From NCBI RefSeq assembly GCF_000012865.1, contig NC_007503.1, positions 186,001 through 250,000 on the forward strand: 64,000 bases of DNA, given 5' to 3'. Made by a program: the position numbers and the translations under genes. The notes beneath the pieces were generated by a model, which saw only the letters and a program-made list of their open reading frames with translations, made no database searches and had not been told where the DNA came from. Below, piece after piece: positions 31,349-40,974 of the stretch (position 1 is the first letter of the stretch; each line of letters opens with the position of its first letter). The DNA is from Carboxydothermus hydrogenoformans Z-2901. GTDB lineage: Bacteria; Bacillota; Z-2901; Carboxydothermales; Carboxydothermaceae.

Positions 31349-31807
31349 ATGAAAATCGAGCAAAAGTTAAATGAGATGGGTATGTCGCTTCCGCCGGCGC
31401 CAGCACCGGTTGCTGCTTACGTGCCGGGGGTATTAATTGATAACTATATTTATGTTTCCGGACAGCTTCCCTTTGAAGGAGGGGAATTAAAAACCAGAGG
31501 TAAGTTGGGAGCGGAAGTTACGGTAGAAGAAGGGATGCGTCTTGCCAAAGTGGCAGCTCTTAACTGCCTAGCGGTGGTCAAGGGGCTTATAGGGGACCTC
31601 GACCGGATTGAAAAAATCATTAAGGTTACCGGTTATGTAGCAAGTAGCCCGGGCTTTAACGACCAGCCCAAAGTAATAAATGGCGCTTCGGAGTTTTTGG
31701 CAGAATTACTGGGGGATGCAGGAAAACACGCCCGGGCGGCGGTAGGGGTCAACGAACTACCCCTCAATTCTCCGGTAGAAGTGGAGATGATTGTTAAGGT
31801 ACGTTAA
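31349..31807 (+). CDS. RidA/YjgF-family protein
   Basis: The protein has 152 residues. AGGAGG precedes the ATG. The fold markers are LIDNYIYVSGQLPFEGGEL, a central helix, IIKVTGYVASSPGFNDQP and the terminal ARAAVGVNELPLNSPVEVEM, in which the Arg and late Glu would line the active pocket. This is the longer RidA-like subgroup (150 rather than 125 residues). RidA proteins hydrolyse reactive enamine/imine intermediates; some members of this subgroup are of unknown activity. It is convergent with the next gene and overlaps it by four bases. Confidence 0.88.
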   Translation: MKIEQKLNEMGMSLPPAPAPVAAYVPGVLIDNYIYVSGQLPFEGGELKTRGKLGAEVTVEEGMRLAKVAALNCLAVVKGLIGDLDRIEKIIKVTGYVASSPGFNDQPKVINGASEFLAELLGDAGKHARAAVGVNELPLNSPVEVEMIVKVR

Positions 31808-32205
31808 AAATCTATGGTAAAATAAGCATAGGGTTTAGGGGAGTTTTGGGTTAATAATTTTAAACCCGAAAGCTCCCCTAAAGCTATATATGGAACTGTT
31901 TTCCTGATAGGTTTATAATAAAAGAAAAGAGAAATTTCCTGGTATCCTTTTAAAAGGTAAGGCCAAAGCCTGCGGCTTTCGGGAGTTAAATAGAAATAAA
32001 CCGGTTGGCCAAAAATTTTTAGGTACGATTCAATTAAAAAGTCCAGACTGTCAAGGATCCGGATTTCTTTTGGGAGAATTAATAAAGGCCTTGGCAATTT
32101 TGTGGAGTCTGGATAAAAAATATACCACAGGTGGTTAACTTTTAAGAAAAATAGAATTTTATTGCTATCGGGAAATTGACCGAGAAAACAGCGGGGGTAG
32201 TTCAT
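31804..32205 (-). CDS. Protein of unknown function, 133 residues
   Basis: GGAGGTAAGTT precedes the ATG at 32205. The product begins MNYPRCFLGQFPDSNKILFF and is rich in aromatic residues and leucine, with probable beta strands and no signal peptide. Its 3' end overlaps the RidA gene by four bases on the opposite strand. It is divergent from the GNAT gene with a 56-base gap. No motif is recognised. Confidence 0.65.
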   Translation of the reverse strand: MNYPRCFLGQFPDSNKILFFLKVNHLWYIFYPDSTKLPRPLLILPKEIRILDSLDFLIESYLKIFGQPVYFYLTPESRRLWPYLLKGYQEISLFFYYKPIRKTVPYIALGELSGLKLLTQNSPKPYAYFTIDF

Positions 32206-32261
32206 AACTTACCTCCGGGATAAAAATAGGTATATTATCTTATTTAAAACGGGTGGTATAG

Positions 32262-32768
32262 GTGACAGAAACTAAAGATGTTATAATTAGGGAAGCAAAG
32301 GTAGAAGATTTAAAAGAGATTTTTGCCATTTATAATGAGGAAGTTTTGCACGGGATTGCCACTTTTGATACCGAACCGTTGGAAGGAGAAGACCAGCTTA
32401 CCTGGCTTTTAAAACGGGGGGCAAGACACCCGGTTTTGGTGGGTGAAGTAGAAGGAAGAATTGCTGTCTGGGGTAGTTTAAATCCCTATTCTCCCCGCAA
32501 AGCCTATGATTTAACCGCTACCGAATCGGTATATGTTCATAAGGATTTTCGGGGGAGGGGCTATGGAGAAAAAATGCTTATGGCGCTTTTAGAGGAAGCC
32601 CGGAACCGGGGGCTCCGGGCCCTTTTAGCTTTAATTGCGGCCGAAAATGAAGCAAGTTTGCGGCTGCACGCAAAATGCGGTTTTCAGAAGGTAGGGGAGC
32701 TTAAAAAAGTTGGTTTTAAGTTTGGTCGCTGGTTGGATGTGGTTATTTTAGAGTACCTATTGTTTTAA
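32262..32768 (+). CDS. GNAT-family N-acetyltransferase, phosphinothricin-acetyltransferase-like
   Basis: GTG start 32262, after GGTGG; 168 residues. The acetyl-CoA-binding motif A is present (ESVYVHKDFRGRGYGEKML, residues about 87-105, with the RGxGYG loop), and NEASLRLHAKCGFQKVG is the motif B region. The N-terminal IREAKVEDLKEIFAIYNEEVL pattern places it near the PAT/Bar subgroup that acetylates amino-acid-like compounds. The actual substrate is unknown. Confidence 0.9.
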   Translation: MTETKDVIIREAKVEDLKEIFAIYNEEVLHGIATFDTEPLEGEDQLTWLLKRGARHPVLVGEVEGRIAVWGSLNPYSPRKAYDLTATESVYVHKDFRGRGYGEKMLMALLEEARNRGLRALLALIAAENEASLRLHAKCGFQKVGELKKVGFKFGRWLDVVILEYLLF

Positions 32769-32801
32769 TTGCCCACCGCCGGCGGGTTATTAATTCTTGC
32801 C

Positions 32802-32987
32802 TCAACCGCCGCAAAGTTTACGGGAAAGAACGTTTAAACTTTTAATATTACCTTCAATTTGGGGAATGGTTCTGGCAATGTATGCCGATAGGTCTTTGTT
32901 TTTGGTATACGCTAAATAATTTTGGTAATTTCTAAGGTTAGCTTGCTCGTAGCGTAAAAGCCGAAAAACAATTTCCCGGTCCGTCAT
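32802..32987 (-). CDS. Small helical protein of unknown function
   Basis: The ATG at 32987 is six bases after GGAGGTG, giving 61 residues (MTDREIVFRLLRYEQANLRN to SRKLCGG). A TTG at 33002 is part of the ribosome site region and not used. The sequence predicts two long amphipathic helices, like small spore-associated or ferritin-like helical proteins, but without a convincing signature. It is convergent with the GNAT gene. Confidence 0.65.
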   Translation of the reverse strand: MTDREIVFRLLRYEQANLRNYQNYLAYTKNKDLSAYIARTIPQIEGNIKSLNVLSRKLCGG

Positions 32988-33049
32988 CCTTTTCACCTCC
33001 AATATTGGTTCTAATTTATCATATGAAAATTATTAACGGAGGGGATTTT

Positions 33050-33766
33050 GTGGAAGAAGCGGTTAAGATGCTACTTACGGCCCGTCACGCTATTGCCTTT
33101 ACCGGAGCGGGAGTTAGCACCGAAAGCGGGATTCCGGATTTTCGTGGAAATTCTGGATTGTGGGAACAGTATCCGGTGGAGAAAGTGGCCTCAAGAAGAG
33201 CCCTTATGGAGAATCCGGCGTTTTTTTTAAATTTTTACCGGGAGCGGTTTAAAAGCTATGCCAATGTTAAGCCCAATCGGGCCCATGAAGCCCTGGCGCG
33301 GATGGAAAAAGCGGGAATAATAAAAGGCATTGTGACCCAAAACATTGATGGTTTGCACCAGAAAGCAGGCAGTAAAAACGTTATAGAAATCCATGGCACC
33401 TTAAAACGGGTACGGTGCGACCGGTGCGGAAAATATTACTTGCCGGAGAAGTTAGACGAAGAAGAAGTACCCCGGTGTAATTGCGGCGGTGTTATCCGTC
33501 CCGATGTAGTTTTATTTGGGGAAGCTTTACCCCGGCGGGAGTGGCAAATAGCCCTGGAACTGGCTGAGCGTTCGGATCTTGTCCTGGTGGTGGGGTCGTC
33601 TCTGGTAGTTACGCCGGCCAATCAAATTCCCGGGCTGGTTCTCTTAGAAGGAGGAAAGGCAATAATTGTCAATAAAGACCCGACGCCCCTGGATGACCAG
33701 GCGCTGGTTCTTAGAGGATATGCCGGGGAAATTCTTTCCAAGCTGGCGGATATGTTAGGTGTTTAA
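33050..33766 (+). CDS. cobB: NAD-dependent protein deacylase, sirtuin family
   Basis: I choose GTG 33050, after GGAGGGG, giving 238 residues; an upstream in-frame ATG at 33023 precedes the ribosome site. Sirtuin motifs are complete: GAGVSTESGIPDFRG, TQNIDGLHQKAG, catalytic HG in IEIHGTLKR, four zinc cysteines (CDRC and CNC, with the fourth being the second C of CNC), and PDVVLFGEALP and VVGSSLVVTPA. It removes acyl groups from lysine. It may control acs, whose family is classically regulated by lysine acetylation; that link is inference from family knowledge and proximity (4 kb). Confidence 0.94.
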   Translation: MEEAVKMLLTARHAIAFTGAGVSTESGIPDFRGNSGLWEQYPVEKVASRRALMENPAFFLNFYRERFKSYANVKPNRAHEALARMEKAGIIKGIVTQNIDGLHQKAGSKNVIEIHGTLKRVRCDRCGKYYLPEKLDEEEVPRCNCGGVIRPDVVLFGEALPRREWQIALELAERSDLVLVVGSSLVVTPANQIPGLVLLEGGKAIIVNKDPTPLDDQALVLRGYAGEILSKLADMLGV

Positions 33767-33771
33767 GCAGG

Positions 33772-33795
33772 CCCGAAGGAACCCTTCGGGTTTTA
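33772..33795 (+). terminator. Terminator after the sirtuin gene
   Basis: CCCGAAGG / CCTTCGGG stem with a three-base loop, followed by TTTTATAA. Confidence 0.75.
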
Positions 33796-33818
33796 TAATA
33801 TAGTTTGGGGTGTTTTGT

Positions 33819-35807
33819 ATGGAACGTTTTTTGTTAAAAGCAAATTATACGCCCAAGGGAGATCAACCCAAAGCCATAAAGGAACTTACCGAAGGGATTG
33901 AGAAGGGGCTAAAAATGCAGACCCTTCTGGGGGTAACCGGTTCTGGGAAAACTTTTACCATGGCCAATGTGATTGCCAATGTAAACAAGCCCACTTTAGT
34001 AATTGCACCCAATAAAACGCTGGCGGCCCAGCTTTGTGCGGAGTTCAGGGAGTTTTTTCCCGAAAACGCGGTGGAGTATTTTGTAAGCTACTACGATTAC
34101 TATCAACCGGAAGCTTACTTACCGGCCACCGATACGTATATAGAAAAAGACTCGGCTATAAACGATGAAATTGATAAACTCCGCCATTCAGCAACGGCGG
34201 CGCTTTTTGAACGGCGGGATGTTATTATCGTGGCATCGGTCTCCTGCATTTACGGTTTAGGGGATCCCCAGGAATATCGGGAACTTCTACTTTCCGTTAG
34301 AAAAGGGCAGATTTACGAGCGGGAAGCAATTTTAAGAAAGCTTGTAGATATTCAGTATGAGCGGAATGAGTACGACTTAACCCGGGGGAAATTTCGGGTA
34401 AGAGGGGATGTAATTGAAGTTTTTCCGGCGTCGTATACCGACCGGGCGGTGCGCATCGAGCTTTTTGGCGATGAGGTGGATAGGATTTTAGAATTTGATA
34501 CTTTAACGGGAGAGATTATCGGGGAGCTAAAACACGTGGCCATTTTTCCGGCAAGCCACTTTGCTACTTCCAAAGAAAAGTTAGAACGGGCGATAAAAAG
34601 CATTGAAGAAGAGCTTGAAGAACGGCTTCGCTATTTTGAAGAGCGGGGCAAACTCCTTGAAGCCCAGCGTTTAAAGCAGAGGACCTTGTACGATATTGAA
34701 ATGCTGCGGGAAGTAGGTTACACTAAAGGAATTGAAAACTATTCCCGGCATTTAACCGGAAGAAAACCCGGCGAGCCTCCCTATACGTTAATTGATTATT
34801 TTCCCAAAGATTTTCTTATGATTATTGATGAAAGCCATATAACGATTCCCCAGATTCGGGGGATGTATGAAGGGGACCGCTCCCGGAAGGAGGCGCTGGT
34901 GGAGTACGGTTTTCGCCTGCCTTCGGCCTTTGACAACCGGCCACTGAAATTTCATGAGTTTGAAGCAAGAATTAACCAGGTAGTGTTTGTTTCGGCTACT
35001 CCCGGACCCTATGAGTTAAAGCATTCTCAAAAGATTGTGGAGCAGATTATCCGGCCGACGGGGCTGGTTGACCCCGAGGTAGAAGTTCGACCCACCCGGG
35101 GGCAGGTGGATGACCTCTACGGGGAAATTAAAGAGCGGGTAGCCCGAAACGAGCGGGTGCTGGTAACCACCCTCACCAAGAAGATGGCCGAGGACCTGAC
35201 CGAGTATTTCCGGGAGATGGGAGTGAAGGTCCGGTACCTTCATTCGGATATTGATACCCTGGAACGGGTTGAAATCCTGCGAGACTTAAGGCTGGGAGTT
35301 TTTGATGTTTTGGTGGGAATAAACCTCCTCAGGGAAGGTCTGGATTTACCCGAAGTTAGCCTGGTGGCCATTTTGGATGCCGACAAGGAAGGGTATTTAC
35401 GTTCGGAACGCTCTTTAATCCAAACCATCGGACGGGCGGCGCGGAACGTAAACGGCAAAGTAATCATGTATGCCGATACCGTTACCGCTTCCATGCAAAA
35501 AGCCATTGATGAAACCAACCGGCGCCGTAAACTTCAGATGGAATACAACCGGAAGCACGGAATAACGCCGCAAACGGTGCAAAAGGCGGTAAGGGATGTT
35601 ATTGAGGCGACCAGGGCGGTGACTGCAGAACTACCGGAAGTAAAGCGGGATTTCATCCAGAAAATGAGTGCGAAAGAGTTTAAGCAGTATGTGGAAAAAC
35701 TTACCCGGGAAATGAAAGAAGCAGCTAAAGCTTTGGAGTTTGAAAAAGCGGCGATGCTGCGCGACTTAATAATTGAGCTTCGGGCGCAAAAGGCGGTCAA
35801 AAAGTAA
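33819..35807 (+). CDS. uvrB: Excinuclease ABC subunit B
   Basis: ATG 33819 lies six bases after GGGGTG; a GTG nine bases earlier is less likely. The product has 662 residues. Helicase motifs: [13 protein letters not shown] (Walker A), the beta-hairpin [12 protein letters not shown] that clamps DNA, IIDESH (DEAD equivalent), and [13 protein letters not shown]. The C-terminal UVR domain ([17 protein letters not shown]) binds UvrC. It is part of nucleotide excision repair and lies 21 bases ahead of uvrA, one operon. Confidence 0.97.
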   Translation: MERFLLKANYTPKGDQPKAIKELTEGIEKGLKMQTLLGVTGSGKTFTMANVIANVNKPTLVIAPNKTLAAQLCAEFREFFPENAVEYFVSYYDYYQPEAYLPATDTYIEKDSAINDEIDKLRHSATAALFERRDVIIVASVSCIYGLGDPQEYRELLLSVRKGQIYEREAILRKLVDIQYERNEYDLTRGKFRVRGDVIEVFPASYTDRAVRIELFGDEVDRILEFDTLTGEIIGELKHVAIFPASHFATSKEKLERAIKSIEEELEERLRYFEERGKLLEAQRLKQRTLYDIEMLREVGYTKGIENYSRHLTGRKPGEPPYTLIDYFPKDFLMIIDESHITIPQIRGMYEGDRSRKEALVEYGFRLPSAFDNRPLKFHEFEARINQVVFVSATPGPYELKHSQKIVEQIIRPTGLVDPEVEVRPTRGQVDDLYGEIKERVARNERVLVTTLTKKMAEDLTEYFREMGVKVRYLHSDIDTLERVEILRDLRLGVFDVLVGINLLREGLDLPEVSLVAILDADKEGYLRSERSLIQTIGRAARNVNGKVIMYADTVTASMQKAIDETNRRRKLQMEYNRKHGITPQTVQKAVRDVIEATRAVTAELPEVKRDFIQKMSAKEFKQYVEKLTREMKEAAKALEFEKAAMLRDLIIELRAQKAVKK

Positions 35808-35828
35808 TAATGGAGGTTTTACACACTG

Positions 35829-38651
35829 ATGGATAAGATTGTCATTAAAGGGGCCAGGGTTCATAATCTAAAAAATATAGATTTAACCCTGCCGCGCAAT
35901 AAATTTATCGTTATTACCGGGGTTTCCGGTTCCGGCAAATCGTCGTTGGCCTTTGACACCATTTATGCCGAAGGACAGCGGCGGTATGTGGAAAGTTTAT
36001 CGGCTTATGCCCGCCAGTTTTTGGGGCAAATGGATAAGCCCGATGTGGATTTTATCGAAGGGTTGTCACCGGCAATTTCCATTGACCAGAAGACCACGTC
36101 CAAAAACCCCCGGTCAACGGTGGGTACGGTTACGGAGATTCACGATTATTTAAGGCTTTTATATGCCCGCATAGGAATACCCCACTGCCCGGTTTGCGGG
36201 CGGGTGGTAGAAAAACAAACCATTGACCAGATGGTCGATAGATTATTAGCTTTACCCGAACGGACCAAATTGGTAATTATGGCGCCTATTGTGCGGGGAA
36301 GGAAGGGAGAGTTTGTCAAAACTTTGGAAGATATCCGGCGTCAGGGTTTTGCCCGGGTCCGGGTGGATGGTATTCTTTATGACTTAGCGGAAGATATTAA
36401 GTTAGAAAAAAATAAAAAACACAATATAGATGTTGTTGTTGACCGGCTGGTAGTAAAAGACGGAATAAAAACCAGGCTTTACGATTCCTTAGAAACGGCG
36501 CTTAAGCTTACCGAAGGCCTGGCCGTGGTGGAAGTAGTAGACGGGGAGGAGATTACTTTTTCCGAAAACTTTGCCTGTCCCCACTGTGAAATAAGCCTTC
36601 CGGAGATAAGCCCCCGGCTTTTTTCCTTTAATAATCCCTTTGGGGCTTGTCCCGAATGTACCGGCCTTGGTTATAAATTGGAAGTGGATCCGGATCTGGT
36701 AATACCCGATAAAGATTTGACGTTACGGCAGGGGGCAATAGCCGCCTGGAACGCGGGTAATATGCAGGCATATTATTTTCAGGTGTTAGAGGCTTTAGCG
36801 AAAAAATACCGGTTTAGTTTGGACGTGCCGGTAAAAGAGCTTGAGCCGGAAATTTTAAGAATAATCCTCTATGGCCTTCCTGGGGAGAAAGTGCGGGTCA
36901 GGTATTACAACTATACCAATGGCAATTCTTACACCTTTGATGCCAACTGGGAGGGGGTTATCCCCAATTTAGAGCGGCGGTACCGGGAAACCCAGTCGGA
37001 GGCGGTGCGGGAAGAAATTGAAAAATTTATGACCCAGAGAAAATGTCCCTCCTGCCAGGGAGCCCGGCTGAAAAAAGAAGCCCTGGCGGTAACGGTGGGC
37101 GGAAAAAACATTCATGAACTTGGCGAAATGACCGTGGAAAAGCTTCTGGCTTTCCTGGAAAATCTTGAGTTAACGGAACGAGAGTTTTTAATTGCCCGGC
37201 AGGTTTTGAAGGAAATTAAGGAACGCCTGGGGTTTTTAAACAACGTGGGTTTGGATTACCTGACCTTAAATCGCTCCGCTACTACCTTGTCCGGCGGGGA
37301 AGCTCAGCGGATCCGCCTTGCTACGCAAATCGGTTCCGGCCTTACCGGGGTGCTGTATGTTTTGGATGAACCATCAATAGGCTTGCATCCCCGGGATACC
37401 AAGCGGCTTTTGGATACTTTAAAGCGACTGCGGGATCTGGGCAATACTTTAATAGTGGTGGAACACGATGAAGAGACCATTAGGGAAGCGGATTTTATTG
37501 TGGACATGGGACCGGGAGCTGGCGAAAAAGGAGGGCAGGTAGTAGCTGCAGGTACCCTGGAAGAAGTGCTAAAGCATCCCGATTCAATTACTGCAAAATA
37601 TCTCAGGGGGGAAGAAAAAATCCCCGTGCCGCTTTTTCGCCGGAGCGGTAATGGTAAAACTATTACCATTGTGGGGGCCCGGGAAAACAATTTAAAAAAT
37701 ATTACCGTCGAAATTCCCCTGGGGAAATTTGTAGCGGTAACCGGGGTGTCCGGTTCCGGTAAAAGTACGTTAATTAATGAAATTTTGTATAAGGCTGTGG
37801 CCGGAAAGTTTTATAAGCTAAAAGAAAAACCCGGAGCTCATGATGAGATTTTAGGTCTTACTTACATTGATAAGATAATCAATATCGACCAGTCGCCCAT
37901 CGGCCGAACACCGCGCTCAAATCCGGCAACCTATACCGGAGTGTTTAACGATATCCGCGAGCTTTTTGCGGCAACTCCCGAAGCCCGGATGCGGGGTTAT
38001 AAACCGGGACGGTTTTCTTTTAACGTGAAGGGCGGACGGTGTGAAGCATGTGAAGGGGACGGGATAATCAAGATTGAAATGCATTTTCTCCCCGATGTTT
38101 ACGTCCCCTGCGAGGTGTGTAAGGGGGCCCGGTATAACCGGGAAACGTTGGAGGTGCGGTATAAAGGAAAAAATATTGCCGAGGTACTGGATATGACGGT
38201 AGAGGAGGCTCTGGAGTTTTTCTCCGCGATACCCAGAATCCAGCGCAAACTGCAAACCCTTTATGATGTGGGCTTAGGCTATATCCGCCTGGGGCAGCCG
38301 GCTACTACCCTATCCGGCGGCGAAGCTCAGAGGGTAAAGCTGGCCACCGAACTTTCCCGGCGTTCCACCGGGAAAACTTTATACATTTTAGATGAGCCCA
38401 CTACGGGCCTGCACATTGCCGATGTGCATAGGCTTCTTGATGTTTTAAACCGCCTGGTGGAAGCGGGAAATACGGTGGTGGTAATCGAACACAATTTAGA
38501 TGTAATTAAGACTGCCGACTGGATAATCGATTTGGGACCCGAAGGAGGCGATAAAGGCGGGCAGGTAGTGGCCGAGGGAACTCCAGAGGAAGTGGCCCGG
38601 AATCCAGCCTCTTATACCGGAAAGTTTTTAAGGCCGTATCTTAATTTATAA
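35829..38651 (+). CDS. uvrA: Excinuclease ABC subunit A
   Basis: The protein has 940 residues, full length. It has two ABC ATPase modules with Walker [15 protein letters not shown] and [13 protein letters not shown], two signatures ([12 protein letters not shown] and [12 protein letters not shown]), and three cysteine pairs forming zinc modules (CPVC near 117, CPHC/CPEC near 250-280 and CEAC/CEVC near 740-765). It finds bulky lesions in DNA and loads UvrB. GGAGG lies before the ATG with a long spacing of about 12 bases. It is co-transcribed with uvrB and ended by a strong hairpin. Confidence 0.97.
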   Translation: MDKIVIKGARVHNLKNIDLTLPRNKFIVITGVSGSGKSSLAFDTIYAEGQRRYVESLSAYARQFLGQMDKPDVDFIEGLSPAISIDQKTTSKNPRSTVGTVTEIHDYLRLLYARIGIPHCPVCGRVVEKQTIDQMVDRLLALPERTKLVIMAPIVRGRKGEFVKTLEDIRRQGFARVRVDGILYDLAEDIKLEKNKKHNIDVVVDRLVVKDGIKTRLYDSLETALKLTEGLAVVEVVDGEEITFSENFACPHCEISLPEISPRLFSFNNPFGACPECTGLGYKLEVDPDLVIPDKDLTLRQGAIAAWNAGNMQAYYFQVLEALAKKYRFSLDVPVKELEPEILRIILYGLPGEKVRVRYYNYTNGNSYTFDANWEGVIPNLERRYRETQSEAVREEIEKFMTQRKCPSCQGARLKKEALAVTVGGKNIHELGEMTVEKLLAFLENLELTEREFLIARQVLKEIKERLGFLNNVGLDYLTLNRSATTLSGGEAQRIRLATQIGSGLTGVLYVLDEPSIGLHPRDTKRLLDTLKRLRDLGNTLIVVEHDEETIREADFIVDMGPGAGEKGGQVVAAGTLEEVLKHPDSITAKYLRGEEKIPVPLFRRSGNGKTITIVGARENNLKNITVEIPLGKFVAVTGVSGSGKSTLINEILYKAVAGKFYKLKEKPGAHDEILGLTYIDKIINIDQSPIGRTPRSNPATYTGVFNDIRELFAATPEARMRGYKPGRFSFNVKGGRCEACEGDGIIKIEMHFLPDVYVPCEVCKGARYNRETLEVRYKGKNIAEVLDMTVEEALEFFSAIPRIQRKLQTLYDVGLGYIRLGQPATTLSGGEAQRVKLATELSRRSTGKTLYILDEPTTGLHIADVHRLLDVLNRLVEAGNTVVVIEHNLDVIKTADWIIDLGPEGGDKGGQVVAEGTPEEVARNPASYTGKFLRPYLNL

Positions 38652-38682
38652 AAAAGCCCCTGGTTTTTACCAGGGGCTTTTT
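38651..38682. terminator. Bidirectional terminator between uvrA and the SLH cytochrome
   Basis: AAAAAGCCCCTGG and CCAGGGGCTTTTT form a perfect 13-base stem around a six-base loop, with A-run and T-run on the two sides. It starts on the last base of uvrA's stop. Confidence 0.95.
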
Positions 38683-38686
38683 AGTG

Positions 38687-40714
38687 CTATTGTTTGGGGA
38701 TTTGCTTGAGATACTCTTCTGCTTTGTTCAAAAGGAGTTCAGTTAAAGCGGTGTTGTGGATACCGTGAGAAGCGTCGGCGGATACAATGCCTGCTAAAGT
38801 ATCAGCATATTTGTAATTTGGATCGTTGTAAGCTGCTGCGTAGGTGGTTTTTAGCTGGTTAAGAATGTTGTTAACACGAGTATCGACTTTATCGGTCCAG
38901 GCTTTTACGGCGTTTGCATCAAAGCCAACAGCATCGTGACAGACACTGCAGCTGTTGTAAGAAGCTTTGTAATTATTCCGGTAGTTGCCTAAATCAGGAT
39001 TGTTTTTAACAGTAACGTTTTCAATGGTGATGGTTGGTTTTCCTGCTTTAAAGTAGTGATAGCCATTGGGCATGTGGCAGGTTACGCATTCGGCACTGCC
39101 CATTGGGTTATAAACTTTTTCCGGTATACCTAAAGCAGTGAAGGAAGCACCGAGCTGTCCGGTAAATACTTCTTTTTGTGGATGATGTACTCCTTTGCTG
39201 CCAGAGGTAGCGGTGAAGCCTTCACCGGTGTGGCACTCCATGCAAAGTTCGTTGGGTTCATTTCTTAATTGCTTGCCGTAGCCTTTTTCGCTGTGCGGAC
39301 TGTGGCAGGTGACACAGGTAATGCCTAACTTAAAGTCACTGAGTTTTACAGTTGCATTAAAGTCAGCTGCAGTTTTACCCGGGTTAGCCTTTAAGTAATC
39401 TTCCAAAGCAGTGCGGTAATCCTGGGAGTGGCACTCCAAGCAGCTGACACTGCCGTGGGAATTTTGCTGAATTGTTTGTAAGGAAATGCCATGCTTACCA
39501 TAAACAGTTCCACTTACGCCGGCAATTGCGTATTCATCGTTGTATTCGCCGCCACGGTGGTGCGCACCTTCGTGGCACTTTTCGCAGGTAGCGCTGGCAG
39601 CAATACCGTCTTTTTCACCAAGAATCTTGGTAGGATCACCGGTTGCAGCGTGGAGAGCACCAGGACCATGGCAAGCTTCACAGCCGATACCCGGTTCGGT
39701 AAATAATTCTTTATAGGTATTTCCAACTACAGAGTAGGGAGTACCGGTAATACCATTCGGTCCAGGATAACCGGTGACGTGGCACTTAGCACAGCTTACC
39801 AGCCAGTTCTGGGTGTGGGAATCAGCTACCCACTGATTTTCGGTCTTATCAAAAGCATACGGCATGTATTTGTAATCCTTGCCTACAAATAGCAATTCTG
39901 TAGGCGAGTTAATTACATACCGAACATCGCTGGCCTGGAACTTATCGTTCAAGGACCAGAGCAGCATGGAACCAAAGAAATCGGGTGTTTTTACCATATT
40001 GGGGTGCCAGGTTGCCGAAAACTTGGAGAAGCCATGGCAGCTCTGACATTTCTTGGTGCCAGCATATGCAGTTGGAGCCGGTAATACTCTTGGATATTTT
40101 GCTTGAACTGCGTTAAATGCTTTGACTACTTCGGTGCGGCTTGCAGCAGCTGTTGGATCAAGGTAAAGCTTGCTTCCAGCTTTCCGGGCGCTTAAATAGC
40201 CTTTCTTTACGGCCCAGACTAAGGCTTTTTGGTTGGCAGAAGCTGCTTTGGTGTAGTCGGCATATTTTTTAAGGTCGTTAGCGGTAACTTTAGCAACTTC
40301 ACCTTGGGCTTTTAAAGCTACCATCAAGAAGTAAGCGAGTCTTTGCTTGGTGATGTTTCCGGAAACCTTGCCAAAGGCTGACTCGGAAAGTCCGGAAACC
40401 CTGGCAAATTCCTTAACCACGTTGGCTTCGGTGAGCGGGTCATAATTTAAGTCTACGGCTAATTTCTTGCCGTTTTGCATGAACAGGACGCCCCGCTCGG
40501 TCAAGGGAATTTGGGCAGTGCTGGTTGGCGCTGCGTGGCAGATGGAACAACTTTTAGCATCCTTGTGGAATGCCAGCGTTCCTTGTGTGGGTACCTGGTG
40601 GCAATAACTGCAGGGCTTCCCTGTATCTTTGGCGTACTGATCAGTAGCCAATACCGGACTGGCTACTAACAGGAGAAGAACTGCAGCAACCAGTACCCAT
40701 AGACCTTTACGCAT
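38687..40714 (-). CDS. S-layer-anchored 11-haem c-type cytochrome
   Basis: AAGGAGGGG precedes the ATG at 40714; 675 residues. A signal peptide (MRKGLWVLVAAVLLLLVASP...LAT) is followed by CSYCH and CSICH, then about 150 residues resembling S-layer-homology repeats (ITKQRLAYFLMVAL, then KYADYTKAASANQKALVWAV and LDPTAAASRTEVVKAFNAV). Nine more CXXCH motifs follow: CQSCH, CAKCH, CEACH, CEKCH, CLECH, CVTCH, CMECH, CVTCH and CSVCH. SLH domains bind cell-wall polymers, so the haem wire should sit in the outer wall layer. A role in extracellular electron transfer is inferred. It is monocistronic, with its own promoter upstream. Confidence 0.9.
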   Translation of the reverse strand: MRKGLWVLVAAVLLLLVASPVLATDQYAKDTGKPCSYCHQVPTQGTLAFHKDAKSCSICHAAPTSTAQIPLTERGVLFMQNGKKLAVDLNYDPLTEANVVKEFARVSGLSESAFGKVSGNITKQRLAYFLMVALKAQGEVAKVTANDLKKYADYTKAASANQKALVWAVKKGYLSARKAGSKLYLDPTAAASRTEVVKAFNAVQAKYPRVLPAPTAYAGTKKCQSCHGFSKFSATWHPNMVKTPDFFGSMLLWSLNDKFQASDVRYVINSPTELLFVGKDYKYMPYAFDKTENQWVADSHTQNWLVSCAKCHVTGYPGPNGITGTPYSVVGNTYKELFTEPGIGCEACHGPGALHAATGDPTKILGEKDGIAASATCEKCHEGAHHRGGEYNDEYAIAGVSGTVYGKHGISLQTIQQNSHGSVSCLECHSQDYRTALEDYLKANPGKTAADFNATVKLSDFKLGITCVTCHSPHSEKGYGKQLRNEPNELCMECHTGEGFTATSGSKGVHHPQKEVFTGQLGASFTALGIPEKVYNPMGSAECVTCHMPNGYHYFKAGKPTITIENVTVKNNPDLGNYRNNYKASYNSCSVCHDAVGFDANAVKAWTDKVDTRVNNILNQLKTTYAAAYNDPNYKYADTLAGIVSADASHGIHNTALTELLLNKAEEYLKQIPKQ

Positions 40715-40755
40715 AAAACCCCTCCTTTTAAAAATTTTTTTGGTTATAAAATCTG

Positions 40756-40783
40756 ACTATAACTATAAATACGACATTCACAA
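40756..40783 (-). promoter_or_regulatory. Possible promoter for the SLH cytochrome
   Basis: On the minus strand TTGTGA (40783-40778) and TATAGT (40761-40756) are 16 bases apart, about 40 bases before the ATG. ACTATA is duplicated here, so the exact -10 is uncertain. The rest of the 260-base gap to the next gene is AT-rich and shows nothing else. Confidence 0.4.
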
Positions 40784-40974
40784 ACAAATTCCTTCTTAAA
40801 AAAAACAAAAAAATGATAAATTTTACCAATATTAGCAATACTATAAGTAGTAAAAAGTATATTCGAAAAGATTAAAAATATAAAATCTTAGAAACATTCA
40901 TGTAAATTTTATTTAAGTCTTGAAAGTTTAAGTGATAAAATAAAGAAAAAAGTTTTGTTACGGGGGAGAAAGGA

